This document shows, in pieces, positions 35,819 through 46,883 of a stretch of DNA of 64,000 nt. Within the stretch, counting starts at the first letter, position 1; every line of letters begins with the position of its first letter. Both the position numbers and the translations under genes were made by a program. Origin of the DNA: Nomia melanderi (Eukaryota; Arthropoda; Insecta; Hymenoptera; Halictidae); assembly GCF_051020985.1 (NCBI RefSeq), contig NW_027475145.1, positions 1,488,001-1,552,000 of the forward strand, written 5' to 3'. The notes beneath the pieces were generated by a model, which was not told the DNA's origin, ran no database searches, and worked only from the letters and a program-made list of their open reading frames with translations.

Positions 35819-36168
35819 TAACACCCGAGATATCACCAGATATATATTGGATTTTTCCCCGATCCTGAGTGTCCGGCCCCATGAGACGGTGGTTTTCTCG
35901 GACCCTGGTGTTCCGAGGTCGTTCCCGCTGCACAGATTTATGCGCCAGGGCCTCCTACAGACAATGCACTTTGATTTATTGCGCTATCTGTAATAGCACC
36001 CGAGATATCACCAGATATATATTGGATTTTTCCCTGACCCTGAGTGTCCGGCCCCATGAGACTGTGGTTTTCTCGGCCCCTGGTGGTCCGAGGTCGTTCC
36101 CGCTGCCCAGATTCATGCGCCAGGGCCTCCTACACACAATGCACTTTGATTTATTGCGCTATCTGTAA

Positions 36169-36343
36169 TAGCACCCGAGACATCACCAGATGTATGCTGT
36201 ATTTTTACATGACCTTGGGTGACGGATTCCGAATATCTGTAATTTTCTCGGCCACTGGTGGTCCGAGGTCGTTCCCGCTGGCCAGATTCATGCGCCTGGG
36301 CCTCCAGCAGACAATGCACTTTGATTTATTGCGCTATCTGTAA
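36169..36343 (+). repeat. D-type monomer 20 (hybrid)
   Basis: D block with D-type GGCCACTGG, then canonical TTCCCGCTGGCC, ATTCATGCGCCTGGGCC and CCAGCAGACAATG. The class switch lies further right than in other hybrids. Its left half matches 29693-29867. Confidence 0.9.
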
Positions 36344-37918
36344 TAGCACCCGAGATATCACCAGATAAATAATGGATTTTCCCCTGACCCTGAGTGTCCG
36401 GACCCATGAGACGGTGGTTTTCTCGGCCCCTGGTGGTCCGAGGTCGTTCCCGCTGCCCAGATTCATGCGCCAGGGCCTCCTACAGACAATGCACTTTGGT
36501 TTATTGCGCTGTCTGTAATAGCACCCGAGATATCACCAGATATATATAGGATTTTCACCTGACCCTGAATGTCCGGCCCCATGAGACGGTGGTTTTCTCG
36601 GCCCCTGGTGGTCCGAGGTCGTTCCCGCTGCCCAGATTTATTCGCCTGGGCCTCCTACAGACAATGCACTTTGATTTATTGCGCTATCTGTAATAGCACC
36701 CGAGATATCACCAGATAAATAATGGATTTTCCCCTGACCCTGAGTGTCCGGACCCATGAGACGGTGGTTTTCTCGGCCCCTGGTGGTCCGAGGCCGTTCC
36801 CGCTGCCCAGATTCATGCGACAGGGCCTCCTACAGACAATGCACTTTGATTTATTGCGCTATCTGTAATAGCACCCGAGATATCACCAGTTATATATTGG
36901 ATTTTTCCCTGACCCTGAGTGTCCGGCCCCATGGGACTGTGGTTTTCTCGGCCCCTGGTGGTCCGAGGTGGTTCCCGCTGGCCTGATTCATTCGCCTGGG
37001 CCTCCTACAGACAATGCACTTTGATTTATTGCGCTATCTGTAATAGCACCCGAGATATCACCAGATATATATTGGATTTTTCCCTGACCCTGAGTGTCCG
37101 GCCCCATGAGACGATGGTTTACTCGGACCCTGGTGGTCGGAGGTCGTTCCCGCTGGACAGATTCATTCGCCTGGGCCTCCAGCAGACAATGCACTTTGAT
37201 TTACTGCGCTATCTGTAATAGCACCCGAGATATCACCAGATATATATTGGATTTTCCCCTGACCCTGAGTGTCCGGACCCATGAGACGGTGGTTTTCTCG
37301 GCCCCTGGTGGTCCGAGGTCGTTCCCGCTGCACAGATGTATGCACCAGGGCCTCCTGCAAATAATTCACTTTGGTTTATTGCGCTATCTCTAATAGCACC
37401 AGTGATTTCACCAGATATATATTGGATTTTTCCCTGACCCGGAGTGTCCGGCCCCATGAGACGGTGGTTTTCTCGGCCCCTGGTGGTCCGAGGTCGTTCC
37501 CGCTGCACAGATTCATGCGACAGGGCCTCCTACAGACAAAGCACTTTGATTTATTGCGCTATATGTAATAGCACCCAGGATATCACCAGATATATATTGG
37601 ATTTTCCCATGACCCTGAGTGTCCGGCTCCATGAGACTGTGGTTTTCTCGGCCCCTGGTGGTCCGAGGTCGTTCCCGCTGCACAGATTCATGCGCCAGGG
37701 CCTCCTACAGACAATGCACTTTGGTTTATTGCGCTATCTGTAATAGCACCCGAGATATCACCAGATATATATTGAATTTTCCCCTGACCCTGAGTGTCCG
37801 GACCCATGAGACGGTGGTTTTCTCGGCCCCTGGTGGTCCGAGGTAGTTCCCGCTGCCCAGATTCATGCGCCAGGGCCTCCTACAGACAAAGCACTTTGGT
37901 TTATTGCGCTATCTGTCA

Positions 37919-38093
37919 TAGCACCCGAGATATCACCAGATATATGCTGTATTTTTACATGACCTTGGGTGACGGATTCCGAATATCTGTAATTTTCTCG
38001 GCCCCTGGTCGTCCGAGGTCGTTCCCGCTGCACAGATTCATGCGCCAGGGCCTCCTACAGACAATGCACTTAGATTTATTGCCCTATCTGTAA
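37919..38093 (+). repeat. D-type monomer 21 (hybrid)
   Basis: D block then a canonical right half with GGTCGTCCGAGG and CACTTAGATTTATTGCCC. Its copy is at 40194-40368 (offset 2275 bp, 13 units). Confidence 0.9.
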
Positions 38094-39143
38094 TAGCACC
38101 CGAGATATCACCAGATATATATTGGATTTTCCCCTGACCCTGAGTGTCCGGCCCCATGAGACTGTGGTTTTCTCGGCCCCTGGTGGTCCGAGATCGTTCC
38201 CGCTGCACAGATTCATGCGCCAGGGCCTCCTACAGACGATGCACTTTGATTTATTGCGCTATCTGTAATAGCACCCGAGCTATCACCATATATATATTGG
38301 ATTTTTCCCTGACCCTGAGTGTCCGGCACCATGAGACTGTGGTTTTCTCGGCCCCTGGTGGTCCGAGGTCGTTCCCGCTGCACAGATTCATGCGCCAGGG
38401 CCTCCTACAGACAATGCACTTTGGTTTATTGCGCTATCTGTAATAGCACCCGAGATATCACCAGATATATATTGGATTTTCCCCTGACCCTGAGTGTCCG
38501 GCTCCATGAGACTGTGGTTTTCTCGGCCCCTGGTGGTCCGAGGTCGTTCCCGCTGCACAGATTCATGCGCCTGGGCCTCCTACAGACAATGCACTTCGAT
38601 TTATTGCGCTATCTGTAATAGCACCCGAGATATCACCAGATATATATTGGATTTTAACCTGACCCTGAGTGTCCGGCCCCATGAGACGGTGGTTGTCTCG
38701 GCCCCTGGAGGTCCGAGGACGTTCCCGCAGCACAGATTCATGCGCCAGGGCCTCCTGCAGGTAATTCACTTTGGTTTATTGGGCTATCTCTAATAGCACC
38801 CGAGATATCAAGAGATAAATACTGGATTTTCCCCTGACCCTGAGTGTCCGGCCCAATGAGACTGTGGTTTTCTCGGCCCCTGGTGGTCCGAGGACGTTCC
38901 CGCTGCCCAGATTCATGCGACAGGGCCTCCTGCAGACAAAGCACTTTGATTTATTGCGCTATCTGTAATAGCACCCGAGATATCACAAGATATATATTGG
39001 ATTTTTCCCTGACCCTGAGTGTCCGGCCCCATGAGACTGTGGTTTTCTCGGCCCCTGGTGGTCCGAGGTCGTTCCCGCTGCCCAGATTCATGCGCCAGGG
39101 CCTCCTACAGACAATGCACTGTGATTTATTGCGCTATCTGTAA

Positions 39144-39318
39144 TAGCACCCGAGATATCACAAGATATATGCTGTATTATTACATGACCTTGGGTGACGG
39201 ATTCTGAATATCTGTAATTTTCTCGGCCACTGGTGGTCCGAGGTCGTTCCTGCGGCACAGATTCATTCGCCAGTGCCTCCTACAGACACTGCACTTTGAT
39301 TTATTGCGCTATCTGTAA
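39144..39318 (+). repeat. D-type monomer 22 (full)
   Basis: Copy of 32493-32667 at an offset of 6651 bp, sharing GGATTCTGAATATC. It differs by CAGACACTGCAC. Confidence 0.93.
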
Positions 39319-40193
39319 TAGCACCCGAGATATCACCAGATATATATTGGATTTTTCTCTGACCCTGAGTGTCCGGCCCCATGAGACGTTGGTTTACTCG
39401 GCCCCTGGTGGTCGGAGGTCGTTCCCGCTGCCCAGATTCATGCGCCAGGGCCTCCTACAGACAAAGCACTTTGGTTTATTGCGCTATCTCTAATAGCACC
39501 CGAGATATCACCAGATATATATTGGATTTTCCCCTGACCCTGAGTGTCCGGCCCCATGAGACGGTGGTTTTCTCGGCCCCTGGTGGTCCGAGGTCGTTCG
39601 AGCTGCACAGATTCATGCGCCAGGGCCTCCTACAGACAATGCACTTTGATTTATTGCGCTATCTGTAATAGCACCCGAGATATCACCAGTTATATATTGG
39701 ATTTTTCCCTGACCCTGAGTGTCCGGCCCCTTGAGACTGTGGTTTTCTCGGCCCCTGGTGGTCCGAGGTGGTTCCCGCTGGCCTGATTCATTCGCCTGGG
39801 CCTCCTACAGACAATGCACTTTGATTTATTGCGCTATCTGTAATAGCACCCGAGATATCACCAGATATATATTGGATTTTTCCCTGACCCTGAGTGTCCG
39901 GCCCCATGAGACGATGGTTTACTCGGACCCTGGTGGTCGGAGGTCGTTCCCGCTGGCCTGATTCATTCGCCTGGGCCTCCTACAGACAATGCACTTTGAT
40001 TTATTGCGCTATCTCTAATAGCACCCTAGATATCACCAGATATATATTGGATTTTCCCCTGTCCCTGAGTGTCCGGACCCATGAAACGGTGGTTTTCTCG
40101 GCCCCTGGTGGTCCGAGGTAGTTCCCGCTGCCCAGATTCATGCGCCAGGGCCTCCTACAGACAAAGCACTTTGGTTTATTGCGCTATCTGTCA

Positions 40194-40368
40194 TAGCACC
40201 CGAGATATCACCAGATATATGCTGTATTTTTACATGACCTTGGGTGACGGATTCCGAATATCTGTAATTTTCTCGGCCCCTGGTCGTCCGAGGTCGTTCC
40301 CGCTGCACAGATTCATGCGCCAGGGCCTCCTACAGACAATGCACTTAGATTTATTGCCCTATCTGTAA
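40194..40368 (+). repeat. D-type monomer 23 (hybrid), last with GGGTGACGG
   Basis: Same hybrid as 37919-38093. It is the last unit with GGGTGACGG; every D unit to its right has GGTTGACGG. Confidence 0.92.
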
Positions 40369-40543
40369 TAGCACCCGAGATATCACCAGATATATATTGG
40401 ATTTTTCCCTGACCCTGAGTGTCCGGCCCCATGTGTCGGTGGTTTTCTCGGCCCCAGGTTGTCCGAGGTCGTTGCCGCTGCACAGATTCATGCGCCAGGG
40501 CCTCCCGCAGACAAAGCACTTTGGTTTATTGCGCTATCTGTAA

Positions 40544-40718
40544 TAGCACCCGAGATATCACCAGATATATGCTGGATTTTTACATGACCTTGGTTGACGG
40601 ATTCCGAATATCTGTAATTTTCTCGGCCACTGGTGGTCCGAGGTCGTTCCTGCGGCACAGATTCATTCGACAGTGCCTCCTACAGACAATGCACTTTGGT
40701 TTATTGCGCTATCTGTAA
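40544..40718 (+). repeat. D-type monomer 24 (full), first with GGTTGACGG
   Basis: GGTTGACGG allele, full D right half with ATTCATTCGACAGTGCC. It is followed at once by a near-identical unit. Confidence 0.93.
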
Positions 40719-40893
40719 TAGCACCCGAGATATCACCAGATATATGCTCGATTTTTACATGACCTTGGTTGACGGATTCCGAATATCTGTAATTTTCTCG
40801 GCCACTGGTGGTCCGAGGTCGTTCCTGCGGCACAGATTCATTCGACAGTGCCTCCTACAGACAATGCACTTTGGTTTATTGCGCTATCTCTGA
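40719..40893 (+). repeat. D-type monomer 25 (full), tandem copy
   Basis: Differs from 40544-40718 by GCTCGATTTT against GCTGGATTTT and by a CTCTGA end against CTGTAA. A one-monomer duplication. The next D unit is 9.6 kb away. Confidence 0.93.
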
Positions 40894-42441
40894 TAGCACC
40901 CGAGATATCACCAGATATATATTGGATTTTCCCCTGACCCTGAGTGTCCGGCCCCATGAGACTGTGGTTTTCTCGGCCCCTGGTGGTCCGAGATCGTTCC
41001 CGCTGCACAGATTCATGCGCCAGGGCCTCCTACAGACAATGCACTTTGATTTATTGCGCTATCTGTAATAGCACCCGAGATATCACCAGATATATATTGG
41101 ATTTTTCCCTGACCCTGAGTGTCCGGCACCATGAGACTGTGGTTTTCTCGGCCCCTGGTGGTCCGAGGTCGTTCCCGCTGCCCAGATTCATGCGCCAGGG
41201 CCTCCTACAGACAATGCACTTTGATTTATTGCGCTATCTGTAATAGCACCCGAGATATCACCAGATATATATTGGATTTTTCTCTGACCCTGAGTGTCCG
41301 GCCCCATGAGACGTTGGTTTACTCGGCCCCTGGTGGTCGGAGGTCGTTCCCGCTGCACAGATGCATGCGCCAGGGCCTCCTGCAGATAATTCACTTTGGT
41401 TTATTGCGCTATCTCTAATAGCACCCGAGATATCACCAGATATATATTGGATTTTCCCCTGACCCTGAGTGTCCGGCCCCATGAGACGGTGGTTTTCTCG
41501 GCCCCTGGTGGTCCGAGGTCGTTCGAGCTGCACAGATTCATGCGCCAGGGCCTCCTACAGACAATGCACTTTGATTTATTGCGCAATCTGTAATAGCACC
41601 CGAGATATCACCAGTTATATATTGGATTTTTCCCTGACCCTGAGTGTCCGGCCCCATGAGACTGTGGTTTTCTCGGCCCCTGGTGGTCCGAGGTGGTTCC
41701 CGCTGGCCTGATTCATTCGCCTGGGCCTCCTACAGACAATGCACTTTGATTTATTGCGCTATCTGTAATAGCACCCGAGATATCACCAGATATATATTGG
41801 ATTTTTCCCTGACCCTGAGTGTCCGGCCCCATGAGACGATGGTTTACTCGGACCCTGGTGGTCGGAGGTCGTTCCCGCTGGCCTGATTCATTCGCCTGGG
41901 CCTCCTACAGACAATGCACTTTGATTTATTGCGCTATCTCTAATAGCACCCCAGATATCACCAGATATATATTGGATTTTTCCCTGACCCTGAGTGTCCG
42001 GCCCCATGAGACTGTGGTTTTCTCGGCCCCTGGTGGTCCGAGGTGGTTCCCGCTGGCCTGATTCATTCGCCTGGGCCTCCTACAGACAATGCACTTTGAT
42101 TTATTGCGCTATCTCTAATAGCACCCCAGATATCACCAGATATATATTGGATTTTTCCCTGACCCTGAGTGTCCGGCCCCATGAGACTGTGGTTTTCTCG
42201 GCCCCTGGTGGTCCGAGGTGGTTTCCGCTGGCCTGATTCATTCGCCTGGGCCTCCTACAGACAATGCACTTTGGTTTATTGCGCTATCTGTAATAGCACC
42301 CGAGATATCACCAGATATATATTGGATTTTCCCCTGACCCTGAGTGTCCGGCCCCATGAGACTGTGGTTTTCTCGGCCCCTGGTGGTCCGAGATCGTTCC
42401 CGCTGCACAGATTCATGCGCCAGGGCCTCCTACAGACAATG

Positions 42442-42787
42442 CACTTTGATTTATTGCGCTATCTGTAATAGCACCCGAGATATCACCAGATATATATTGG
42501 ATTTTCCCCTGACCCTGAGTGTCCGGCCCCATGAGACGGTGGTCGTCTCGGCCCCTGGTGGTCCGAGGTCGTTCCCGCGGCACAGATTCATGCGCCAGGG
42601 CCTCCTACGGACAATGCACTTTGATTTATTGCGCTATCTCTAATAGCACCCGAGATATCACCAGATATATACTGGATTTTCCCCTGACCCTGAGTGTCCG
42701 GCCCCATGAGACTGTGGTTTTCTCGGCCCCTGCTGGTCCGAGGTCGTTCCCGCTGCACAGATTCATGCGCCAGGGCCTCCTACAGAC
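42442..42787 (+). repeat. 4-monomer-period duplication, copy 1 (offset 700)
   Basis: Matches 43142-43487. Markers are GGTGGTCGTCTCGG, CCCGCGGCACAG, CCTACGGACAATG and CCCCTGCTGGTCC. One difference: CATGCGCC against CATGTGCC. Confidence 0.88.
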
Positions 42788-43141
42788 ACTGCACTTTGAT
42801 TTATTGCGCTATCTGTAATAGCACCCGAGATATCACCAGATATATATTGGATTTTTCACTGACCCTGAGTGTCCGGCCCCATGAGACGGTCGTGTTCTCT
42901 GCCCCTGGTGGTGCGAGGTCGTTCCCGCTGCACAGATTCATGCGCCAGGGCCTCCTACAGACAATGGACTTTGATTTATTGCGCTATCTGTAATAGCACC
43001 CGAGATATCACCAGATATATATTGGATTTTTCACTGACCCTGAGTGTCCGGCACTATGAGACGGTCGTTTTCTCGGCCCCTGGTGGTCCGAGGTGGTTCC
43101 CCCTGCACAGATTCATGCGCCAGGGCCTCCTACAGACAACG

Positions 43142-43487
43142 CACTTTGATTTATTGCGCTATCTGTAATAGCACCCGAGATATCACCAGATATATATTGG
43201 ATTTTCCCCTGACCCTGAGTGTCCGGCCCCATGAGACGGTGGTCGTCTCGGCCCCTGGTGGTCCGAGGTCGTTCCCGCGGCACAGATTCATGTGCCAGGG
43301 CCTCCTACGGACAATGCACTTTGATTTATTGCGCTATCTCTAATAGCACCCGAGATATCACCAGATATATACTGGATTTTCCCCTGACCCTGAGTGTCCG
43401 GCCCCATGAGACTGTGGTTTTCTCGGCCCCTGCTGGTCCGAGGTCGTTCCCGCTGCACAGATTCATGCGCCAGGGCCTCCTACAGAC
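43142..43487 (+). repeat. 4-monomer-period duplication, copy 2 (offset 700)
   Basis: Copy of 42442-42787. The copies diverge at CAGACACTGCAC against CAGACAAAGCAC. Confidence 0.88.
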
Positions 43488-45377
43488 AAAGCACTTTGAT
43501 TTATTGCGCTATCTCTGATAGCACCCGAGATATCACCAGATATATATTGCATTTTCCCCAGACCCTGAGTGTCCGGCCCCATGAGACTGTGGTTTTCTCG
43601 GCCCCTGGTGGTCCGAGGTCGTTCCCGCTGCACAGATTCATGCGCCAGGGCCTCCTGCAGATAATTCACTTTGGTTTATTGCGCTATCTCTAATAGCACC
43701 CGAGATATCATCAGATACATATTTGATTTTTCCCTGACCCTGAGTGTCCGGCCCCATGAGACGGTGGTTTTCTCGGCCCCTGGTGTTCCGAGGTCGTTCC
43801 CGCTGAACAGATTCATTCGCAAGGGCCTCCTGCAGACAATGCCCTTTGATTTATTGCGCTATCTGTAATAGCACCCGAGATATCACCAGATATATATTTG
43901 ATTTTTCCCTGACCCTGAGTGTCCGGCCCCATGAGACGGTGGTTTTCTCGGCCCCTGGTGTTCCGAGGTCGTTCCCGCTGAACAGATTCATTCGCAAGGG
44001 CCTCCTGCAGACAATGCCCTTTGATTTATTGCGCTATCTGTAATAGCACCCGAGATATCACCAGATATATATTTGAATTTTCCCTGACCCTGAGTGTCCG
44101 GCCCCATGAGACGGTGGTTTTCTCGGCCCCTGGTTGTCCGAGGTCGTTGCCGCTGCACAGATTCATGCGCCAGGGCCTCCCGCAGACAAAGCACTTTGAT
44201 TCATTGCGCTATCTGTAGTAGCACCCGAGATATCATCAGATATATATTTGATTTTTCCCTGATCCTGAGTGTCCGGCCCCATGAGACGGTGGTTTTCTCG
44301 TCCCCTGGTGGTCCGAGGTCGTTCCCGCTGCCCAGATACATGCGACAGGGCCTCCTACAGACAAAGCACTTTGATTTATTGCGCTATCTCTGATAGCACC
44401 CGAGATATCACCAGATATATATTGCATTTTCCCCAGACCCTGAGTGTCCGGCCCCATGAGACTGTGGTTTTCTCGGCCCCTGGTGGTCCGAGGTCGTTCC
44501 CGCTGCACAGATTCATGCGCCAGGGCCTCCTGCAGATAATTCACTTTGGTTTATTGCGCTATCTCTAATAGCACCCGAGATATCACCAGATATATACTGG
44601 ATTTTCCCCTGACCCTGAGTGTCCGGCCCCATGAGACTGTGGTTTTCTCGGCCCCTGGTGGTCCGAGGTCGTTCCCGCTGCACAGATTCATGCGCCAGGG
44701 CCTCCTACAGACACTGCACTTTGATTTATTGCGCTATCTGTAATAGTACCCGAGATATCACCAGATATATATTGGATTTTTCACTGACCCTGAGTGTCCG
44801 GCCCCATGAGACGGTCGTGTTCTCGGCCCCTGGTGGTGCGAGGTCGTTCCCGCTGCACAGATTCATGCGCCAGGGCCTCCTACAGACAATGCACTTTGAT
44901 TTATTGCGCTATCTGTAATAGCACCCGAGATATCACCAGATATATATTGGATTTTTCACTGACCCTGAGTGTCCGGCCCCATGAGACGGTGGTTTTCTCG
45001 GCCCCTGGTGATCCGAGGTCGTTCCCGCTGAACAGATTCATTCGCAAGGGCCCCCTGCAGACAATGCCCTTTGATTTATTGCGCTATCTGTAATAGCACC
45101 CGAGATATCACCAGATATATATTTGATTTTTCCCTGACCCTGAGTGTCCGGCCCCATGAGACGGTGGTTTTCTCGGCCCCTGGTTGTCCGAGGTCGTTCC
45201 CGCTGCACAGATTCATGCGCCAGCGCCTCCTACGGACAATGCACTTTGATTTATTGCGCTATCTGTAATAGCACCCGAGATATCACCAGATACATATTGG
45301 ATCTTTCCCTGAGCCTGAGTGTCCGGCCCCATGTGTCGGTGGTTTTCTCGGCCCCTGGTTGTCCGAGGTCGTTGCCG

Positions 45378-45927
45378 CTGCACAGATTCATGCGCCAGGG
45401 CCTCCCGCAGACAAAGCACTTTGATTTATTGCGCTATCTGTAGTAGCACCCGAGATATCATCAGATATATATTTGATTTTTCCCTGATCCTGAGTGTCCG
45501 GCCCCATGAGACGGTGGTTTTCTCGGCCCCTGGTGTTCCGAGGTCGTTCCCGCTGAACAGATTCATTCGCAAGGGCCTCCTGCAGACAATGCCCTTTGAT
45601 TTATTGCGCTATCTGTAATAGCACGCGAGATATCACCAGATATATATTTGAATTTTCCCTGACCCTGAGTGTCCGGCCCCATAAGACGGTGGCTTTCTCG
45701 TCCGCTGGTGGTCCGAGGTCGTTCCCGCTGCACAGATTCATGCGCCAGCGCCTCCTACGGACAATGCACTTTGATTTATTGCGCTATCTCTGATAGCACC
45801 CGAGATATCACCAGATATATATTGCATTTTCCCCAGACCCTGAGTGTCCGGCCCCATGAGACTGTGGTTTTCTCGGCCCCTGGTGGTCCGAGGTCGTTCC
45901 CGCTGCACAGATTCATGCGCCAGGGCC
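45378..45927 (+). repeat. Tandem 3-monomer duplication, copy 1 (offset 525)
   Basis: About 550 bp match 45903-46452 with no difference seen by eye. Markers are GTAGTAGCACC, CACGCGAGATATC, CCCCATAAGACGGTGGC, TCGTCCGCTGG and CTCTGATAGC. Confidence 0.92.
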
Positions 45928-46452
45928 TCCCGCAGACAAAGCACTTTGATTTATTGCGCTATCTGTAGTAGCACCCGAGATATCATCAGATATATATTTG
46001 ATTTTTCCCTGATCCTGAGTGTCCGGCCCCATGAGACGGTGGTTTTCTCGGCCCCTGGTGTTCCGAGGTCGTTCCCGCTGAACAGATTCATTCGCAAGGG
46101 CCTCCTGCAGACAATGCCCTTTGATTTATTGCGCTATCTGTAATAGCACGCGAGATATCACCAGATATATATTTGAATTTTCCCTGACCCTGAGTGTCCG
46201 GCCCCATAAGACGGTGGCTTTCTCGTCCGCTGGTGGTCCGAGGTCGTTCCCGCTGCACAGATTCATGCGCCAGCGCCTCCTACGGACAATGCACTTTGAT
46301 TTATTGCGCTATCTCTGATAGCACCCGAGATATCACCAGATATATATTGCATTTTCCCCAGACCCTGAGTGTCCGGCCCCATGAGACTGTGGTTTTCTCG
46401 GCCCCTGGTGGTCCGAGGTCGTTCCCGCTGCACAGATTCATGCGCCAGGGCC
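45903..46452 (+). repeat. Tandem 3-monomer duplication, copy 2 (offset 525)
   Basis: Copy of 45378-45927. It ends where the downstream sequence switches from CCCGCAGACAAAGC to CCTGCAGATAATTC. Confidence 0.92.
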
Positions 46453-46883
46453 TCCTGCAGATAATTCACTTTGGTTTATTGCGCTATCTCTTATAGCACC
46501 CGAGATATCACCAGATATATACTGGATTTTCCCCTGACCCTGAGTGTCCGGCCCCATCAGACTGTGGTTTTCTCGGCCCCTGGTGGTCCGAGGTCGTTCC
46601 CGCTGCACAGATTCATGCGCCAGGGCCTCCTACAGACACTGCACTTTGATTTATTGCGCTATCTGTAATAGCACCCGAGATATCACCAGATATATATTGG
46701 ATTTTTCACTGACCCTGAGTGTCCGGCCCCATGAGACGGTCGTGTTCTCGGCCCCTGGTGGTGCGAGGTCGTTCCCGCTGCACAGATTCATGCGCCAGGG
46801 CCTCCTACAGACAATGCACTTTGATTTATTGCGCTATCTGTAATAGCACCCGAGATATCACCAGATATATATTGGATTTTTCA

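Larger units (their letters stand above)
33143..39786 (+). repeat. ~6.6-kb higher-order block, copy B
   Basis: Second copy of 26317-33142. It has two additional monomers (33718-34067), lacks about three units corresponding to 27618-28117, lacks the unit at 28643-28817, and has only one copy of the six-monomer string that is doubled in A. The junction is near 33137-33143. Parts recur a third time, for example 41188-41890 (offset 8576 from 32612, 1925 from 39544). Confidence 0.85.
23917..42440 (+). repeat. Array domain IV: D-rich block built on a ~6.7-6.8 kb duplication
   Basis: Eighteen D-type monomers lie here (23917-40893), together with most TTTACTCGG...GGTCGGAGG units (for example near 24172, 24350, 24700, 25040, 27137, 28725, 30117, 32752, 34316, 37115, 39392, 41320 and 41845). 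Its core is a direct tandem duplication of 26317-33142 into 33143-39786. The block ends where TTTACTCGG units vanish and domain V haplotypes begin, near 42.4 kb. Confidence 0.6.
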
